DNA of 64,000 bases from GCA-003244245 sp963822695. Lineage in GTDB: Bacteria; Actinomycetota; Actinomycetes; Mycobacteriales; Pseudonocardiaceae. Location: the NCBI GenBank assembly GCA_963822695.1, contig CAWGJH010000016.1, forward strand, positions 62,001 to 126,000. The letters are read 5' to 3'. How positions within the stretch are numbered: position 1 is the stretch's first letter; every line of letters begins with the position of its first letter. The notes beneath the pieces were generated by a model. That model searched no databases and had not been told where the DNA came from. It worked only from the letters and a program-made list of their open reading frames with translations. Positions 61,664 through 64,000 of this stretch are shown piece by piece. A program made the position numbers and the translations under genes.

Positions 61664-61879
61664 ATGACTGAGGAGATCCGGGCCGAGATGGTGGCCAACG
61701 TGTGGAAGATCGTGGTCGCCGAGGGCGACGCGGTGTCTGTTGGCGACACGGTGGTGATCCTTGAGTCGATGAAGATGGAGATTCCCGTGCTGTCGGAGGT
61801 CGAGGGAACTGTCGCGAAATTGGCGGTCTCGGAGGGCGACGTTGTGCAGCAGGGTGACCTGATAGCCATGGTTGAGTGA
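61664..61879 (+). CDS. Small biotin-attachment protein
   Basis: A 71-residue biotinyl/lipoyl-domain protein with the biotinylation motif VVILESMKMEIPVLS. It matches the mycobacterial TB7.3-type protein of the same genomic position. It is only a domain, so it must act with separate carboxylase subunits, or have another role. ATG 61664 has a GAGAGGG site. Upstream of the kinase gene by 42 bp, same strand. Confidence 0.88.
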   Translation: MTEEIRAEMVANVWKIVVAEGDAVSVGDTVVILESMKMEIPVLSEVEGTVAKLAVSEGDVVQQGDLIAMVE

Positions 61880-61921
61880 CGCCGCCCTCGAGTGAGGGCG
61901 GCGGCGAGGCGGTGAGCCGGG

Positions 61922-63409
61922 ATGTCGACACTGAGCGAGTTGCTCGCCCAGCACACTCAGCTGTCCGGCGCAGCGGTCGGTCATCTGCAGCGGATCGTCG
62001 CCGAATGGCAGTTGCTCGCTGATCTCGCTTTCGCCGATCTGCTGATGTGGGCGCCACTGGATGCCTCCGAGGCGGCAGCAGACTTCCTCTGCGTGGCGCA
62101 CGTCCGGCCCACTACCGGTCCCACCGTCCATCCCGAGGATGTGGTCGGCACCCGTGCCGCCGAGGTGGAGCACCCCCGGCTGCGCCACGCGTTGCTGCAC
62201 GGCAGCATCGTGCGTGACGAGCAGCCGCGCTGGCTGCTCGGCGTTCCGGTGCGTCACGAGGTGGTGCCGGTGCGGCTTGGCGAGCGGCAGATTGCCGTCC
62301 TGGGACGGGAGGCCAACCTGGCGGTGCCCCGGGTGCCCAGCCCGCTGGAGATCGCCTACCTGGGAATCGCCACCGACCTGTGCCAGATGCTGGCCGATGG
62401 TACGTTTCCGGACGCCAGCACCACCCCGGACCGGCACGGTGGCCCGCGAGCGGGCGACGGCTTGCTCCGGCTCGACGCGGGCGGAATTGTGATCTACGCG
62501 AGTCCCAACGCGCTGTCGGCCTACCACCGGATGGGGCACGCCGCGGACCTCCGGGGTGAGCAGCTCGCCCCCCTGACTCGCAGGTTGATTTCCGACCCGT
62601 TCGACGCCGCAGAGGTCGCGCAGCGGATTCGCGCCGCGATCGAGGGCAGCCCGAGCACGCGGATCGAGGCCGACGCCGCTGGCGCCACGATGCTGTTCCG
62701 CGCGCTGCCACTGCGTCCGCGGGGAGCGTCGGCGGGAGCGTTGGTGCTGGTCCGCGACGTGACCGAGGTGCGCAGCCGCGACCGGGCGTTGCTGTCCAAG
62801 GATGCCACCATCAGAGAAATACACCATCGGGTGAAGAACAACTTGCAGACCGTGGCCGCGCTGCTGCGGTTGCAATCTCGCCGCACGGCGAATGTCGAGG
62901 CCCGCCAAGCGCTGCAGGAGTCGGTGCGTCGGGTGGCCTCCATCGCCATGGTGCACGAGACGCTGTCGATTTCCCTCGACGAGCGGGTGGACATCGATGA
63001 CGTCGTGGACAGGGTGCTCTCCATGGTCGCCGAGGTGTCGGGGGAGAAGAGCCTGGTCATCGTGCGGCGGGAGGGCACCTTGGGGATCTTGGCTGCCGGG
63101 CTCGCTACTCCGCTGATCATGGTGCTCACTGAGCTGGTGCAGAACGCTCTGGAGCACGCCTTTGAACCGGGTCGGGGAGGTGAGGTGGTACTTCGCGCCG
63201 AGCGGTCCGCAGGATCTCTGGAGGTGACCGTCTCCGATGACGGTCGCGGGCTGCCGCCCGACTTCTCGCTGGCCCGAGCCGAGCGGCTGGGCTTACAGAT
63301 CGTCCGAACTCTGGTTGGTTCCGAGCTGCGAGGATCCCTGGAACTGCAACGAAGGCAACCCCGCGGAACCATCGCGGTGCTGAGGTTACCGCTGACAGCG
63401 CACCGTTAA
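61922..63409 (+). CDS. pdtaS: Sensor histidine kinase of the PdtaS type
   Basis: A 495-residue cytosolic sensor kinase. An N-terminal GAF-like domain (1-150), a PAS-like domain (170-290, ASPNALSAYHRMG) and a HisKA_2 histidine kinase domain follow: EIHHRVKNNLQTVAALLRLQ with the phosphorylated His, and LTELVQNALEHAF and DDGRGLPPDF for ATP binding. It corresponds in position to Rv3220c (PdtaS), whose partner is an ANTAR regulator, not in this window. ATG 61922. Confidence 0.9.
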   Translation: MSTLSELLAQHTQLSGAAVGHLQRIVAEWQLLADLAFADLLMWAPLDASEAAADFLCVAHVRPTTGPTVHPEDVVGTRAAEVEHPRLRHALLHGSIVRDEQPRWLLGVPVRHEVVPVRLGERQIAVLGREANLAVPRVPSPLEIAYLGIATDLCQMLADGTFPDASTTPDRHGGPRAGDGLLRLDAGGIVIYASPNALSAYHRMGHAADLRGEQLAPLTRRLISDPFDAAEVAQRIRAAIEGSPSTRIEADAAGATMLFRALPLRPRGASAGALVLVRDVTEVRSRDRALLSKDATIREIHHRVKNNLQTVAALLRLQSRRTANVEARQALQESVRRVASIAMVHETLSISLDERVDIDDVVDRVLSMVAEVSGEKSLVIVRREGTLGILAAGLATPLIMVLTELVQNALEHAFEPGRGGEVVLRAERSAGSLEVTVSDDGRGLPPDFSLARAERLGLQIVRTLVGSELRGSLELQRRQPRGTIAVLRLPLTAHR

Positions 63410-63443
63410 GAACGTGTTGCCGTTGACAGTGCGGTCGGGTGCC

Positions 63444-63487
63444 CGGCCGACCAATCTGGCCGACCAATGACCTGGCCGACCAATGAC
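63444..63487. repeat. 13-16-bp direct repeats (GGCCGACCAAT type)
   Basis: CGGCCGACCAATC, TGGCCGACCAATGACC and TGGCCGACCAATGACG follow one another between the kinase stop and the terminator hairpin. Confidence 0.8.
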
Positions 63488-63520
63488 GAGAGGCCCGGCA
63501 TAGACAGTGCCGGGCCTCTC
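63488..63520. terminator. Bidirectional terminator between pdtaS and whiB1
   Basis: GAGAGGCCCGGCA at 63488-63500 and its exact complement at 63508-63520, with a 7-nt loop. It lies between convergent genes. Confidence 0.9.
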
Positions 63521-63544
63521 GGTCGGTCGTTCTACATGCGCGGA

Positions 63545-63799
63545 TCAGACGCCGTTACGGGCCCCGGTACGAGCGTTGCGCCGCTTCATGGCGCGCCGCT
63601 CGTCCTCGCTCATACCGCCCCATACGCCAGCATCCTGTCCGGAGGCGAGTGCCCAGTTAAGGCACTCAGCATTGACCGGGCAGCGTCGGCAGACGGCCTT
63701 CGCCTCGGTGATCTGCAATAGAGCGGGGCCGCTGGTTCCCACGGGGAAGAACAGCTCGGGGTCCTCGTCTCGGCAGGCCGCGTGGTGGCGCCAGTCCAT
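63545..63799 (-). CDS. whiB1: WhiB1-type regulator
   Basis: An 84-residue WhiB protein, the exact length of mycobacterial WhiB1. Cysteines: AACRDEDPELFFP, VCRRCPVNAEC, and the GVWGGMSEDERR turn; the basic tail (KRRNARTGARNG) contacts DNA. ATG 63799 has a GAGGAGC site. An NO-sensitive, essential regulator in M. tuberculosis. Its upstream region has a CRP-type palindrome. Confidence 0.95.
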   Translation of the reverse strand: MDWRHHAACRDEDPELFFPVGTSGPALLQITEAKAVCRRCPVNAECLNWALASGQDAGVWGGMSEDERRAMKRRNARTGARNGV

Positions 63800-63871
63800 G
63801 GTGCTTGCTCCTCGTCGATCGCGCTGGTGAACTCCTGTGTCCCAGCGCCGTCGTCGTCTGTCATTTGGGCT

Positions 63872-63887
63872 TGTGAATGATTTCACA
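63872..63887. promoter_or_regulatory. CRP-type binding site upstream of whiB1
   Basis: TGTGA-ATGATT-TCACA is a perfect match to the CRP half-site consensus with 6-bp spacing, 73-88 bp before the whiB1 start. M. tuberculosis whiB1 is known to be controlled by its cAMP receptor protein Rv3676, so the regulation is probably conserved. Confidence 0.75.
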
Positions 63888-64000
63888 ATCACCCGCGATG
63901 TCAAGAGGTATCTACGGGCGCAGCAGGTCGATTCACCCGGCGGGTACCCCACCGCTCGAACCACCCACCGCATGTGAAGCTGATTCGCCAAGCACCATTC

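Overview
The window is a high-GC actinobacterial chromosome segment. It carries F420 biosynthesis genes (fbiA, fbiB), two WhiB proteins, mtrAB-lpqB, the long form of hpf, sigR-rsrA, a tiny bL37 gene, a PdtaS-type kinase and a 71-residue biotin protein. Gene order (fbi genes, whiB2, a zincin-like gene, DUF3499, manB, SIS gene, manA; then tmk, mtrA, mtrB, lpqB, comF, hpf, secA; then rsgA, aroA, sigR, rsrA, biotin protein, kinase, whiB1) follows the order I remember for Mycobacterium tuberculosis, roughly Rv3219 to Rv3262. The many Scr1-type XRE/DUF5753 regulators point to a filamentous or Pseudonocardiaceae-like relative rather than a mycobacterium. No rRNA, tRNA or CRISPR array was recognised.

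Layout. 1-2.5 kb: end of nirB, nirD and a SAM methyltransferase. 2.5-6.8 kb (minus strand): YihY, fbiA, fbiB and an M50 protease. 7.1-15 kb: whiB2, a polytopic membrane protein, a zincin-like protein, then DUF3499-manB-Trm112-SIS-manA for mannose activation. 15-24.2 kb: an accessory region of gene fragments (M20 peptidase, JmjC protein, XRE regulators, IS66, CHAT) with intact APH, XRE/DUF5753, DUF6879 and kinase-like genes. 24.2-26.6 kb: a cation diffusion facilitator and a biotin carboxylase. 26.4-35.95 kb: an island bracketed by two diverged direct copies of an accC-end/vapB/vapC segment. It holds NACHT fragments, group II intron and IS3 remnants, and an intact hydroxylase/nucleotidyltransferase/APH cassette with a divergent regulator. 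36-45.7 kb: tmk, mtrA-mtrB-lpqB, comF, hpf, secA. 46-50.2 kb: a SerRS-like remnant, a pseudouridine synthase and leuS. 50.3-53.4 kb: an Rv3235-family gene, a DUF6912 gene and pruA. 53.5-56 kb: an ISKra4-type element with long inverted repeats. 56.2-64 kb: rsgA, a frameshifted aroA, an HMCES/YedK-like gene, a hydrolase, sigR-rsrA, bL37, the biotin protein, the kinase and whiB1.

Three features stand out. First, very long perfect palindromes (48 and 52 bp) lie at gene ends. Second, at least twelve short tandem repeats are scattered through the window; their period is a multiple of three inside genes and often is not outside them. Third, two separate cassettes pair a 2-oxoglutarate-oxygenase-fold protein with an APH-fold kinase. 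The sequence also supports a sigma-R-type promoter upstream of sigR and a CRP-type palindrome upstream of whiB1. All identifications are by reading motifs and from memory of families; no database search was run.
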